Shown: positions 30,091 through 39,846, counted from the stretch's first letter. The stretch is 64,000 bases of DNA from Symbiodinium natans (GCA_905221605.1 CAJNDS010000390.1:47501-111500); one strand, 5' to 3'. The notes: a model not told the origin generated them from the sequence alone. Numbers and translations: made by a program.

Positions 30091-30255
30091 GAGGCGCACT
30101 GCGCCTGCGCGGTTCCAGTTGTGATGAATCACTTCTATATGATGCCAATGACCGCATGTGAGGCCCCCGACATGCTTCAACTGCTGTCGGATGCTCACGG
30201 ATCTGCTGCAGCACGTTTGCATGAGAACGGAGACACCAGGGTTTTATTAGGGATT
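30091..30255 (+). CDS. Putative 55-codon exon
   Basis: Acceptor CTTTGGACAG|G; donor GATT|GTAAGT (consensus). Phase 0 at both ends: VVMNHFYMMPMTACEAPDML, then QLLSDAHGSAAARLHENGD and TRVLLGI. Among the better coding segments of the window. Followed by an intron that is almost entirely a family-1 element. Confidence 0.6.
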
Positions 30256-30262
30256 GTAAGTT

Positions 30263-30366
30263 GGGATGTTTCCCCTTAATTACACTAACAGTCCTTAATG
30301 GGGATTATAGTACCCGCTATTTTATGATCCCGATTAAGGACTGTTAGTAAAAGGGGGAGCATTCCC
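30263..30366. mobile_element. Family-1 TIR element occupying an intron
   Basis: GGGATGTTTCCCC, ACTAACAGTCCTTAAT on the left; ATTAAGGACTGTTAGT and GGGGGAGCATTCCC on the right. 104 of the 115 bp of putative intron 30256-30370 (GTAAGT...CCCGGAG). Confidence 0.85.
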
Positions 30367-30370
30367 GGAG

Positions 30371-30452
30371 ATGCTCAGCAAGGGCATGCTGGTGGTTGAA
30401 GACGCGGCTGCTGGAGCCCTCCCTGCATCCACCGACAACAGGGCAGCCTTGG
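30371..30452 (+). CDS. Putative exon
   Basis: Acceptor CCCGGAG|A right after the TIR element; donor CTTGG|GTTTAG. Phase 0: MLSKGMLVVEDAAAGALPAS then TDNRAAL, continuing the frame of the exon ending 30255. Confidence 0.55.
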
Positions 30453-30544
30453 GTTTAGGGTTTAGGGTTTAGGGTTTAGGGTATAGGGTTTAGGGTGCAG
30501 ACAGAACCTGAACGACTGACGCAATCAAGGGCCCGGGGTTTGAG

Positions 30545-30753
30545 ATTGACCTCTCCAACTCCTCTATGTCATCAAAGGGCCCTAGAATCCTGGACCCCAA
30601 ACTCACACCCCACGCCCTAACTAGCAGCTGCCTCTCTTTTGGTTCGGGTCCCAATGCACTCCTTTTTGGGTACCTGCCGATATCGTGGGGAAAGACCTCC
30701 CCTCCCCGCTCCACAAATAAGGACGCCAGCATTTGGAGCCAGCCGCAGTTGGG
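30545..30753 (+). CDS. Putative exon region
   Basis: Acceptor GGTTTGAG|A; last possible donor TTGGG|GTTCGG. One frame open for about 69 codons: IDLSNSSMSSKGPRILDPK, then FGYLPISWGKTSPPRSTNKD. Several inner GT donors exist. Confidence 0.4.
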
Positions 30754-30908
30754 GTTCGGGCAAGCCCTAAACCGGAAACCCTGAACCCTAAACCTCAAAC
30801 CCTAAACCCTAAAACCTGAACCCTAAACCCTGTTCTCCCCCCCAAAACGCAACAATATGCAAGAGAGAGAGAGAGAGAGAGTGAACAAAACGAGAAAGGC
30901 CTTTGTGC

Positions 30909-31196
30909 CCTAAACCCTAAACCCTAAACCCTTTACCCTTATAAACCCTAAAACCCTAAAACCCTGAACCCTAAACCCTAAACCCTAAACCTCTAAACCC
31001 TAAACCCTAAACCCTACACTAAACCCTAAACCCTAAACCCTAAACCCTAAACCCTAAACCCTAAACCCTAAACCCTAAACCCTAAACCCTAAACCTAACC
31101 CTAAACCCTAAACCCTAAACCCTAAACCCTAAACCCTAAACCCTAAACCCTAAACCCTAAACCCTAAACCCTAAACCCTAAACCCTAAACCCTAAC
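30909..31196 (-). repeat. (CCCTAAA)n tract
   Basis: About 38 units with a few CCCTTATA/CCTAACC breaks. A (GA)n run lies at 30862-30881. Confidence 0.9.
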
Positions 31197-31199
31197 CAG

Positions 31200-31296
31200 G
31201 CCGCCAAGCCCAAGTCCTCCCAGCTCTCGCTGCTGAGCTGCGTGCCCCGAGGCCCATGCTTTGCCTCTTCGCCCGGATTTTTTGGGCCGGGGGGCT
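31200..31296 (+). CDS. Putative exon
   Basis: CCTAACCAG|G gives branch-like CTAAC beside the acceptor. Reads AAKPKSSQLSLLSCVPRGP then CFASSPGFFG. 3' border uncertain (GC donor GGGG|GCTAGG possible). Confidence 0.35.
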
Positions 31297-31676
31297 AGGG
31301 TTTAGGGTTTCGGGTTTAGGGTTTCGGGTTTCGGGCTTACGGGTTTAGCTTACGGGTCAGGGTTTAGGGTTTTGGGGCGGTTTGGGCTTATCCCCAAGAT
31401 TACACGCATGATTCCTGCAGTTTGTCGCCCTTTGGGGTATACGAGAGGGACCCGGAGCGCCAAAAACCCTGAGCCCCCTCCGCTCTTTTCCCCCCTCCCC
31501 CCACCCCAATGGAAGCACCCCAAGCCCTCCACCTTCAACCCAAAACCGTCCCTAAAAGCCCTAAGAGTACACCCGCAACTCTAAAACTCAACCCCAACCC
31601 TAAACCCTGTACCCTAAATCCTAAAACCATAACCCCAAAACCAAATCCCTGAAAACTCTCTCCGCCCGCACTGCAG

Positions 31677-31805
31677 CCTCGGACGACTGCGGCGTGCTCT
31701 GCGCTGCGGACCCTGCAACCTTCGCCTCGAGAAGCGACGAGGCGCTTTTGGCGGCTCCACAGGAGTCGACGTCCCCAAGAAACCCAGAAGCCGGATCTAA
31801 GGGGG
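31677..31805 (+). CDS. Putative exon
   Basis: Acceptor GCACTGCAG|C; donor AAGGG|GTTAGG. Reads SDDCGVLCAADPATFASRSD then EALLAAPQESTSPRNPEAG. One base is left over, matching the RLSTENPKISTARD frame of the next exon. Confidence 0.5.
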
Positions 31806-31950
31806 TTAGGGTTTAGGGTTTTAGGGTTTGCAGGGTTTGCAGGGTTTGCAGGGTTTGCAGGGTTTGGGGTTCAAGGCTTAGGGCTTAGGGTTTAGGGTGG
31901 TTTAGGGTTCAGGTTTCTTTCTCAGGAGGTGTCTTTGTTCTTTTTTTGAG

Positions 31951-31995
31951 AACGCTTGTCGACTGAGAACCCCAAGATCAGCACAGCCAGGGATC
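31951..31995 (+). CDS. Putative exon left of a family-4 intron
   Basis: Acceptor CTTTTTTTGAG|A; consensus donor GGATC|GTATGT. Continuing the previous phase it reads RLSTENPKISTARD. Confidence 0.45.
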
Positions 31996-32001
31996 GTATG
32001 T

Positions 32002-32141
32002 TTGGAGGTTCATGGTACTTATTAGCCACTTATAACTGTACTTTTAACTGTACTTATAACCAGATTAGGGCACTTAAGGGGCTTACAAGTGGGTTATAAG
32101 TACAGCTATAAGTGATTTCTATGTACCATGAACCTCCAAGT
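32002..32141. mobile_element. Family-4 TIR element occupying an intron
   Basis: TTGGAGGTTCATGGTAC and GTACCATGAACCTCCAA at the ends; internal TTATAACTGTAC and GGGCACTTAAGGGGC. Lies within putative intron 31996-32155 (GTATGT...CATCGCAG). Confidence 0.85.
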
Positions 32142-32155
32142 ATCCATCATCGCAG

Positions 32156-32200
32156 CCGAAACAAAGAACGGCCTGTCAAAGTTCTCAGATTTTTGAAAGG
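32156..32200 (+). CDS. Putative exon right of a family-4 intron
   Basis: Acceptor CATCATCGCAG|C; donor GAAAGG|GTTTGT. 45 nt; one frame PKQRTACQSSQIFER, another ETKNGLSKFSDF. Confidence 0.4.
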
Positions 32201-32264
32201 GTTTGTAGGGTTTGTTGTTTGGATGGAGTCTGCCGGGTTTATAGGGTTTAGAGAGGCTCTACAG

Positions 32265-32337
32265 GGGTTAACACCCCTATCCCACCGAGATGGCCCAAGA
32301 AAAGAAAGACCGAAAGAGCACGAGAGTGAGCCTGGGC
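32265..32337 (+). CDS. Putative exon, chain 32265>32824
   Basis: Acceptor GCTCTACAG|G and full consensus donor GGGC|GTGAGT. Phase 0: LTPLSHRDGPRKERPKEHES then EPG, strongly charged. One base left over. Confidence 0.5.
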
Positions 32338-32443
32338 GTGAGTGTAGATGATGAAAGGCTTCCTCTTAACCCTGCAGCAAACCGAAACCTCATCCCTACA
32401 ACCCCCCCAACCCCCCCCCCCGCCCCCCCCACCTGCCCGCTTC

Positions 32444-32800
32444 GTAAACCCTAAACCCTAAAACCCTAAACCTAACCTAAACCCTAAACCCTAAACCCAA
32501 AAACCCTAAACCCTAAACCCTAAACCCTAAACCCCAAACCCTAAACCCTAAACCCTAAACCCCAAACCCTAAACCCTAAACCCCAAACCCTAAACCCTAA
32601 ACCCCAAACCCCAAACCCCAAACCCCAAACCCCAAACCCTAAACCCTAAACCCTAAACCCTAAACCCAACCCTAAACCCTAGACCCTAAGCCCTAAACCC
32701 TTATAAACCCTAAACCCTAAACCCTAAACCCTAAACCCTAAACCCTGAACCCTGAACCCTGAACCCTAAACCCTGAACCCTAAACCCCAAACCCTGAACC
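32444..32800 (-). repeat. CCCTAAA/CCCCAAA/CCCTGAA mosaic tract
   Basis: About 50 units mixing three variants in short homogeneous runs. Confidence 0.9.
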
Positions 32801-32823
32801 CGAAACGCCTGAATTCCCCCCAG

Positions 32824-32869
32824 AGCTGCATCAGGCTCTGCTCTGCGGCGACAGGCAGCAGGAGGCGTC
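32824..32869 (+). CDS. Putative exon
   Basis: Acceptor ATTCCCCCCAG|A; donor GCGTC|GTTTTT. In phase with 32265-32337 it reads LHQALLCGDRQQEA. Confidence 0.4.
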
Positions 32870-32879
32870 GTTTTTTCCA

Positions 32880-33100
32880 TTTAATATGTCTATTGACATT
32901 TAAAATGCGTTTATGTGCTTTTAGAAGTTTTGTTTATGTTTAAGTATTTGGATTGTTATCATTGGTATTCTTCTTCTTGTTTTTATTGTTGTTGTATATG
33001 TTTTCATATATATATATATATATATTTATTTATTTATGTATTTATTTATTTATTTTCTGTATACTTACTTACATTCGTATTTACATTTCTATTTACACGG
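32880..33100. repeat. AT-rich segment with (TA)n and (TTTA)n
   Basis: T-rich low-GC stretch containing (TA)9 near 33008 and TTTA units. Frames here are low-complexity and rejected. Confidence 0.8.
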
Positions 33101-33555
33101 TTTTGGGTTTTGGGGTTTTGGGGCTTAAGGGTTCATCGGGTTTTGTGTTGTGTAGGGTTCAGGGCTTGTGTATCTTTAGGGCTTGAGGGGCCAGAGGTTC
33201 AAATATCAGGGGTTTAGGTCTTCTGCAGGTTTAGGGCTTAGGGTTTAGGGTTATAGGGCTTAGGGTTTAGGGTTTGGGGTTTGGGGTTTAGGGTTTAGGC
33301 CCTGTAGGCTTTCTGGGATTTAGGAGGCTTTTTTTTTGGGGGGGGGGTTTCCGTGCACGCGACGTGCGTGGCTTAACTCAAGTGAGTACCTGGCTGCCGA
33401 AGCCCGGCTGTGTGATGTTTAGGGAGGGGTAGTTCAACGACGGGGGTTGACTGGAGAACTGCAATATGTCTAGATCACCAAACTCGCCCTACCCTAAAAT
33501 CCTAAACCCTAAGCCCAAAGCCCGAAGCCCCAAGAGCTAGGCCCGAAAACCAAAG

Positions 33556-33634
33556 GGTTTAGGGTTTAGGGTTTAGGGTTTAGGGTTTAGGGTTTAGGGT
33601 TTAGGGTTTAGGGAGAAGCCCCCCCCCCCCCCCG
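33556..33634 (+). repeat. (TTTAGGG)n tract followed by poly(C)
   Basis: Eight units, then about 15 C. The following island 33656-33713 is open (VCCFTLDRLDQKGALK) and may be an exon. Confidence 0.85.
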
Positions 33635-33798
33635 GCCCCCGGACCCACCATGTAGGGGCTGGTGTGCTGCTTCACACTGGATCGTCTAGACCAAAAAGGG
33701 GCTCTGAAGACGAGTACCCCACTTGAAGGCCTTAACCCTAAGCCCAAAACTTACACTAAAACCCTGAACCCCAAACCGAAATCCCAAACCCTAACCCC

Positions 33799-33878
33799 TC
33801 CCCAACCCCCCATAGGCCTTGTTCACAAGTACAGCATTCCGCTCCCCAACCCCCCATAGGCCTTGTTCACAAGTACAG
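33799..33878 (+). repeat. Tandem duplication, period 44 bp
   Basis: A 36-bp segment beginning TCCCCAACCCCCCATAGG and ending CACAAGTACAG occurs at 33799 and 33843 without mismatch. Confidence 0.85.
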
Positions 33879-34287
33879 TATTTAAACCTCATCCTTCAAA
33901 CCCTAGCCTTACTCCCTCATGAAGCCCTAAATCCTGTGTCATCTATAGTTGCCGTTCCAGAGGAAGCCAATGAGCGACTTTATTGAGTCCAGCATGTGAT
34001 CGTGAGAGTTGTAGAGAGAGAGAGAGAGCACAAAAGCACCAAAAACCCATTCAAACAAGCTAGCTGAGATAGAAGTGGTTGTTATACTACAGTGATACTA
34101 TGTCTTAGACATGTACTATGAATCTTATTAGAATCTTAAGACGCCCACGGCAAATGCTTAGCACGACAATTCTTTACCGGTTAATTCATGTTGGTGGTCT
34201 TTATGCGCGGAACGCAAAGCGATAGTACATTACGTGCAGACAGGAGGGCGCAGCCATCTTGCTTGGGGCTTGGTTCTTTATTTATAG

Positions 34288-34375
34288 TCGAAGACGAATC
34301 TAGTTCTACAAAATAACAGTTTTGGGTCCTCTAAGCTTGTACTTTTTGTCGCACGACCTTCCTGTGATCGCCTTT
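34288..34375 (+). CDS. Putative exon
   Basis: Strong acceptor TTCTTTATTTATAG|T; donor CTTT|GTATCC. Phase 0: SKTNLVLQNNSFGSSKLVLF then VARPSCDRL. The reverse strand is also open for about 60 codons, so the strand is unproven. 33960-34280 holds little except a (GA)n run. Confidence 0.35.
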
Positions 34376-34544
34376 GTATCCGGTAGTAACAGCTCTTCAT
34401 ATTGAAAACCTTGCAGCAAGTCCTAAACACAAAGCCCCTGACCCTTTGAAGCCTAAACCCTGAACCCAAAACCCTAAGCCCTAAACTCCAGCGATCCCGG
34501 TTAAACAAAAACAAATCAAACCCCCTGACTTTGAGGCCTAGACC

Positions 34545-35030
34545 CAAACCCTAAACCCCAAACCCTAAACCCTAAACCCCAAACCCTAAACCCCAAACCC
34601 TAAACCCCAAACCCTAAACCCTAAACCCCAAACCCTAAACCCCAAACCTTAAACCCCAAACCCCAAACCCTAAACCCCGAACCCCAAACCCGAAACCCCG
34701 AAACCCCAAACCCTAAACCCCAAACCCGAAACCCCAAACCCCAAACCCCAAACCCTAAACCCCAAACCCTAAACCCACCCTAAACCCCAAACCTAAAACC
34801 CCAACCCCCAAAACCCCAAACCCTAAACCCTACACCCTAAACCCTAAACCCCAACCCTAAAAACCCTAAACCCTAAAAAACCCCAAAAACCCTAAACCCC
34901 AAACCCTAAACCCTAAACCCCAAACCCTAAACCCTAAACCCCAAACCCCAAACCCCAAACCCCAAACCCCAAACCCTAAACCCTAAACCCTAAACGCTAA
35001 ACCCTAAACCCTAAACCCCTAAACCCCTTT
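34545..35030 (-). repeat. Alternating CCCTAAA/CCCCAAA tract
   Basis: About 65 units in which the canonical and CCCCAAA variants alternate, with local CCCGAAA and AAAA-extended units. Confidence 0.9.
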
Positions 35031-35035
35031 TCGAG

Positions 35036-35113
35036 GCCTTCGTTGGCCTGGCTGCCGCGCCGGCGGCTGCGCCAGCGTTGGGAGCCCTGGGCTGGTGGCT
35101 CTTGGAGTTTGGG
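35036..35113 (+). CDS. Putative hydrophobic exon
   Basis: Acceptor CTTTTCGAG|G; donor TTTGGG|GTTTAG. 26 codons in phase 0: FVGLAAAPAAAPALGALGWW then LLEFG, long enough for a membrane span. 35114-35590 is degenerate TTTAGGG. Confidence 0.4.
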
Positions 35114-35590
35114 GTTTAGGGTTTAGGTTTTAGGGTTTAGGGTTTAGGGTTTAGGGTTTGGAGTTTAGGGGTTTAGGGGTTTAGGGTTTCGGGGGTTTGG
35201 GGTTTAGGGTTTTTCGGTTTGGGTTTGAAAGGTTCTTGGTTTTAGGGTTTCTATTGTTTAGAGGGTGTTGGGGGTTTAGGGGCCTGGGGTTTACACGGTC
35301 TTCGGGTTTTGTGCTAAAGGCATTGGGGGTTTTAGGTTTTCGGATCGAAACGTCTTTTGTGGTTTCGGTTTCAGGTTTTAGGGTTGGAAAGGTTTAGGGC
35401 TTCTCAGGGTTCGCCTACGGTTTCCCCGAGGTTTCAGATTGTTTTTGAGGGTTCAGGGCCTTCGGGTTAAGGTTTTAGGGCTTAGTGACGCGGTGCTCCC
35501 GATCTCCTATGTTTGACGCTCATGGGTGGTTTTTAAGGGGTTGATCCAGTTTAGAAGCGCGCTTCTCTAGTCAACATCAGAACTTAAAAG

Positions 35591-35640
35591 ATATTCCTCA
35601 AGGCTGTATGTGAGGCAACCCATGCTGCATTGCAGCTTTA
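35591..35640 (+). CDS. Putative exon
   Basis: Acceptor CTTAAAAG|A; donor CTTTA|GTTGAG. Reads IFLKAVCEATHAALQL. A further 55-nt island at 35710-35764 reads HDSFKQEAQSLKKGHS. Confidence 0.3.
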
Positions 35641-36117
35641 GTTGAGGGTCTTGGAACCCCTAAACCCTAAACCCTAAACCCTGGACCCGAAACCCTAAAC
35701 CCCACCTAGAGGCACCCATGATAGCTTCAAGCAAGAAGCCCAGAGCCTGAAAAAAGGCCATTCCGTGCACCCCAAAAACTAGGCAGGGGTGGGTTAGAAC
35801 ACATTCTGTGTTTTTTTAGGGTTTAGGGTTTAGGGTTAGGGTTTGGTGTTGAGGTCTTATTGCCCTTAATCATAATCCCCTACATAACCTTATAAATCCA
35901 GCTGTTTGCCCGAAGCAACCTGGTACGCCCTGAACCCGAAGCCTCACATACAATCGATCCTTGAGCCTTGTCTAGCATCTCAATATTCGAGTGCTTTAGG
36001 ACCATACTTTCAGGATCGTGTGGCTTAGTGAGTCGTTCTTAAAGCGGGGTTTAGGTACCCTAAACCCTGAACCCTAAACCCTAAACCCTAAACCCTCCTG
36101 CTTTGCGCGACGACAAG

Positions 36118-36193
36118 ATGCACTCGCTCTTGCGTCGCGCGACAGCGAGCTGATCAGTGCTGAGGGTCAGCAGATGGCCCTGGGCATCAAAAC
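36118..36193 (+). CDS. Putative exon
   Basis: Acceptor GACGACAAG|A. Reads ALALASRDSELISAEGQQ then MALGIKTMG. A GTCAGC donor at 36166 would shorten it. Confidence 0.35.
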
Positions 36194-36237
36194 AATGGGC
36201 TTAAGGCTTTAGAGTTTAGGGTTTAGGGTTTAGGGTT

Positions 36238-36355
36238 GAAACGATGACCGACAAATTGTGTCATGGTCGTGCTCATGGACAATGCCTCAGCCCGAGTGAT
36301 CATGTACAGGACTGGCACCTCACGTGTCAGACACCTTAATTGCAGGCTTCTATGG
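36238..36355 (+). CDS. Putative coding segment left of a tract insertion
   Basis: Two overlapping frames are plausible: MVVLMDNASARVIMYRTGTS, then RVRHLNCRLLW to donor TATGG|GTACAA; and TMTDKLCHGRAHGQCLSPSD to CAT|GTACAG. Confidence 0.4.
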
Positions 36356-36356
36356 G

Positions 36357-36484
36357 TACAAGAGAAGTGCAAACCCTAAACCCTAAACCCTAAACCCTAA
36401 ACCCTAAACCCTAAACCCTAAACCCTAAACCCTAAACCCTAAACCTTAAACCCTAAACCCTAAACCCTACAAGAGAAATGCAAA
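36357..36484. repeat. Telomere-like tract with 17-bp flanking duplication
   Basis: TACAAGAGAAGTGCAAA at 36357 and TACAAGAGAAATGCAAA at 36468 flank about 14 CCCTAAA units. One mismatch between the copies. Confidence 0.85.
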
Positions 36485-36539
36485 GACGGTGTGTTTGAGG
36501 TCAAGCCCACTCCAACATGTTCGAATACGTCAGACGTGG
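36474..36539 (+). CDS. Putative coding segment right of a tract insertion
   Basis: Acceptor CTACAAG|A lies in the second duplication copy; donor GTGG|GTACCC. Spliced to 36355 it reads RNAKTVCLRSSPLQHVRIRQ. Without the insertion the other frame would run VQEKCKDGVFEVKPTPTC. Confidence 0.4.
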
Positions 36540-36606
36540 GTACCCCTTTCAAAAATCTGAACCTTTGCCTTAAACCCTAAGCCCTGAACCGGAAACCCTA
36601 AACCCT

Positions 36607-36715
36607 TTTCGGGTTAGGGTTTAGGGTTTAGGGTTTAGGGTTTAGGGTTTAGGGTTTAGGGTTTAGGGTTTAGGGTTTAGGGTTTTGGGTTTAGGGTTTA
36701 GGGTTTAGGGTTTAG
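36607..36715 (+). repeat. (TTTAGGG)n tract
   Basis: Fifteen units; the last TTTAG is the presumed acceptor of the next exon. Confidence 0.9.
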
Positions 36716-36866
36716 GGTTGAGAGGGGACTGTTGTGAGGCGGAGTTTTTTCAATGTGATGCAGTGTTTTGGACGAAGTTGATTTTGTTGCGAGTGCAAAG
36801 CAGATTCAAATTTAAACATCGAAGCCGACCCACATGCGAACGAGGCCCAGAGGAGGATTTGACAGG
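36716..36866 (+). CDS. Putative 50-codon exon with telomere-type acceptor
   Basis: TTTAG|G acceptor; donor GACAGG|GTAGTC. Open throughout: CCEAEFFQCDAVFWTKLILL, then RVQSRFKFKHRSRPTCERG and PEEDLTG. Cys- and Arg-rich. 36870-37340 is unique AT-richer DNA with a few short open + frames (RRKAERLRMTMF near 37005). Confidence 0.5.
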
Positions 36867-37870
36867 GTAGTCTTGAATTTTAGTTTTTGTATAAAATATT
36901 ACGAACGAGGCCAAAAGATTTTTCAGAGAATGTTCACTTAAGGTGTGGGCAGTTATTAGCAGGTTTAAATATGAATTTGAAGCCCAACAGATTAGTTCTT
37001 ATCAGACGTAAAGCTGAACGACTTCGAATGACAATGTTTTAGGGTATGATCTTTTAATGCGAAATTCAAAGAGTGCGGACTTGATACCCGGTTACTTTGG
37101 ACTGTGGGAAACATAAGAGTGGTGAGCGGGATAGGATATTTGCTCACAGTATTCTCATGTCCCCCACACTTACTGTAAATGACTTTTCGCATCACGCTAT
37201 GCACTCGAATACTTCCTAGCCTTATGATTCGAGACTTGCCATCCTTCCTTCTCCATCGTCTGTATTTGATTTACAATACATATACCCTACATACATACAT
37301 GATGTGAGTACTTATACTGTGTTCTCTCTGCATTCCACAGGAGGCAAGCCCTGCAACCATAGGCATAACCCTCTGGGATTTCAGGTTTAGGGGTGTCTGC
37401 TCCAAGCCCAAGAGGGTCGTAAGGTTCTAATTCTACAGGCAATGCTGGAATCTTAAACCCTAGACCTTTTACCCTGTAGGATCTACATCCTAGAGGGCTA
37501 ACCCCATGAGGGTTTTAGAGATACACCCTGAAAAGCCCTAAACCTTTAGCCCAGCCCTATAGGGCTAAATGGATTAAACAACCTGAGGTCTGGCCATCAG
37601 CGCCTATATATAGGCTCAGCACCTTTGAACCTTTTGGAGCCCTACAGGGTTTTCGGGTTCTGAACCTAAAGGGTTTAGGGTCAACGTGTACATGCCTAAG
37701 CCTTAAACACTTCTGGTTTAAACTCTATGGCTTTAGGTTTGTTTGCCTGCTTAAATCTGAACCCTTCACCTTTAAACCTTAACCCCCTTAACCCCAGGGC
37801 TTTAAGGTTAAGGGTGTAGGTTTACTTGCCGGCTTAGTTTTGAATGCCTAAACCTGAAACCCTAAACGTG

Positions 37871-37975
37871 GTTTAGGGTTTAGGGTTTAGGGTTTAGGGT
37901 TTAGGGTTTAGGGTTTAGGGTTTAGGGTTTAGGGTTTAGGGTTTAGGGTTTAGGGTTTAGGGTTTAGGGTTTGGT
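37871..37975 (+). repeat. (TTTAGGG)n tract
   Basis: Fifteen units. The preceding 37340-37870 consists of degenerate telomere-like sequence in both orientations. Confidence 0.9.
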
Positions 37976-38015
37976 TCAGGGTTTCAACCCAAAACCCTAA
38001 ATCCTAACTGCTCAG

Positions 38016-38091
38016 GGCGGCACCCTCGCCCCTGGCTGCGATGATTGACGGCGAGGCCTCGGAACGCTGGCAGCGGGGTCTTGGGGAGGCG
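38016..38091 (+). CDS. Putative exon, chain 38016>38744
   Basis: Acceptor CTAACTGCTCAG|G includes a CTAAC branch motif; donor GGCG|GTCAGT. Reads SPLAAMIDGEASERWQRGLG then EA, ending in phase 0. Confidence 0.45.
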
Positions 38092-38743
38092 GTCAGTCTT
38101 ATACCCTGTGAACCCTAAACCCGAAACCCCTAAAACCCCCAACTAAACCCCAAACCCTAAGCCCTAAACCCTAAACCCCTAAACCCCCAAACCCCTAAAC
38201 CCCTCAACCCCTCAACCCCTCAACCCTAAAGGTGGCTGGGATTAAATTTCAAAGCCCCAGCCCTGGAAGGTGCTCGTTGTATGAATGGGTTTGGGGGGTG
38301 TGGGGGTGCATACGGCTTACAGGGTTTATGGGGGTTTAGGTTTTATTGTTTAGGGTTTAGGGTTTAGGGTTTAAGGTGTTTAGGGTTTAAGGTGTTTAGG
38401 GTTTACAGGATTTATAGGGTTTAGGTTGTAGGGTTTAGGGTTTAAGGTGCAAGGTTTTGGGGGATCTCCTTTTGCATTGCAAGCAGGCGCAGTTGACGGT
38501 GCCGGCCCTGAACCCAGAAGCCCCCAAGCCCCCGAGCCCTGAAGCCCTTAATACCTCAGACCCTCAAGCCCTGAACGCTGACCCCAACCCTGAATGAACC
38601 ATAAGCCCCTAAGCCCCTGAACCCCTGACCCGCCAACCCAAAACCCAAAACCCTAACCCCAAACCCCAAACCCCAAATCCCAAACCCCAAACCTAAAAAC
38701 CCTCTATAAGCCCGAAAACCCCTCAACCTTTTGCCGAGCACAG

Positions 38744-38824
38744 GCAGCAGCCGAGTCCCTGGCAGAAGCTGCGATGCTCCGGGCAGCGCGCCACGCGCGC
38801 GAGGCGATCCTGGACACCTTTGGG
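38744..38824 (+). CDS. Putative Ala-rich coiled-coil exon
   Basis: Acceptor CGAGCACAG|G; donor TTTGGG|GTTTAG. 27 codons, phase 0-0: AAESLAEAAMLRAARHAREA then ILDTFG, helical with heptad-like spacing. Continues the previous frame. Confidence 0.55.
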
Positions 38825-38864
38825 GTTTAGGTTAGGGGTTTAGGTTTTAGGGGTTTCAAAGGTT

Positions 38865-39065
38865 TCAGGGTTTAAGGGTTTAAGGGTTTAAGGGTTTACG
38901 GGTTTGAGGGTTTAAGGGTTTAAGGGTTTAAGGGTTTAAGGGTTTAAGGGTTTAAGGGTTTAACGGTTTGGGGGTTTGGGGGTCTGGGGGTTTGGGGGTC
39001 TAGGGGTTTGGGGGTTTGGGGGTTTGGGGGTTTGCGGGTTTGGGGTTTTAGGGTTTCTAGGGTTT
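38865..39065 (+). repeat. GGGTTTAA and GGGTTTGG variant arrays
   Basis: About 11 TTTAAGGG octamers, then about nine TTTGGGGG octamers with GGGTCTGG/GGGTCTAG interspersed. Confidence 0.9.
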
Positions 39066-39368
39066 CTAGGGTTTAGGGATTTAGGGTTTAAGGTTTGGGT
39101 TTTTAGGTTTTAGGGTTTGTGTTGGCATTCGGGTTTTAGGCTTTTGGTGCCTGATTGCTGTTCAGAGTGCAAGGTCCAGGCTTACCCCTTTCGAGCCCTC
39201 TTATAAGTTAAGGCAACCACGAACATGCAAGAGCCTCTGGCCCTATAAGCCAAACTAAAACCCTACGTACTAAATCTCAAACTCTTTTCAGTCCAATGAA
39301 GTCCTATCGATCCCTAATCTTCACTAAACCCTAAACCCTAAACCCTTAACCCGAAGCCCTCCTTACAG

Positions 39369-39416
39369 GCGAAGCACAGCGCGGCGGTCGCGCGGCGGGC
39401 CTATGCAGCCTGCCTC
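39369..39416 (+). CDS. Putative small exon
   Basis: Acceptor CCTCCTTACAG|G. Reads AKHSAAVARRAYAACL before TAA. The true 3' border may be an inner GT/GC or, in another frame, CTCAG|GTTGCA at 39428. Confidence 0.35.
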
Positions 39417-39449
39417 TAAACACTCAGGTTGCACCTGTTCAGGGTTTAG

Positions 39450-39735
39450 GGTAAACCCCCAAACCCTCAAACCCCCAAACCCTCGAACCCTCAAACCCTC
39501 GAACCCTCGAACCCTCAAACCCTCGAACCCTCGAACCCTCGAACCCTCAAACCCTCAACCCCTAAACCCCAAACCCTCAAACCCTCAAACCCTCGAACCC
39601 TCGAACCCTCGAACCCTCAACCCCAAAACCCTAAACCCACCCTCAAACCCTCAAACCCTCGAACCCTCGAACCCTCAACCCCTCAACCCCTCAACCCCTA
39701 AACCCTAAACCCCAAACCCTAAACCCTAACCCCCT
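39450..39735 (-). repeat. CCCTCGAA/CCCTCAAA variant array
   Basis: About 30 octamers CCCTCAAA and CCCTCGAA in short alternating blocks, repeated twice with the same block order. The 101-codon frame across it is repeat translation. Confidence 0.9.
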
Positions 39736-39768
39736 CAACCCTAAACCTAAATTCTTCTGTGTTCCTAG

Positions 39769-39846
39769 GAGCAGCTCTCCGATGCACGCCAAAAGGCTGC
39801 CGAGGCGGCTGGGCAGAAGGCCCTGGAGGCACGAAGCCTTTTTTTG
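39769..39846 (+). CDS. Putative coiled-coil exon
   Basis: Acceptor TTCTGTGTTCCTAG|G; donor TTTG|GTTTTG. 26 codons, phase 0-0: EQLSDARQKAAEAAGQKALE then ARSLFL. The charged/Ala periodicity resembles 38744-38824. Confidence 0.6.

Noticed and set aside
34278-34547. 89-codon minus-strand frame
   Set aside because: Coding-like in part, but lacks convincing splice borders, while the + strand has a strong acceptor at 34287; kept only as a caution on strand.
35197-35397. 66-codon + frame rich in GFRVxGF
   Set aside because: Degenerate TTTAGGG translation (FRV/GFG/LGF), the commonest false signal in this window.
39403-39708. 101-codon + frame of NPRTLKPSNP type
   Set aside because: Translation of CCCTCAAA/CCCTCGAA octamers.
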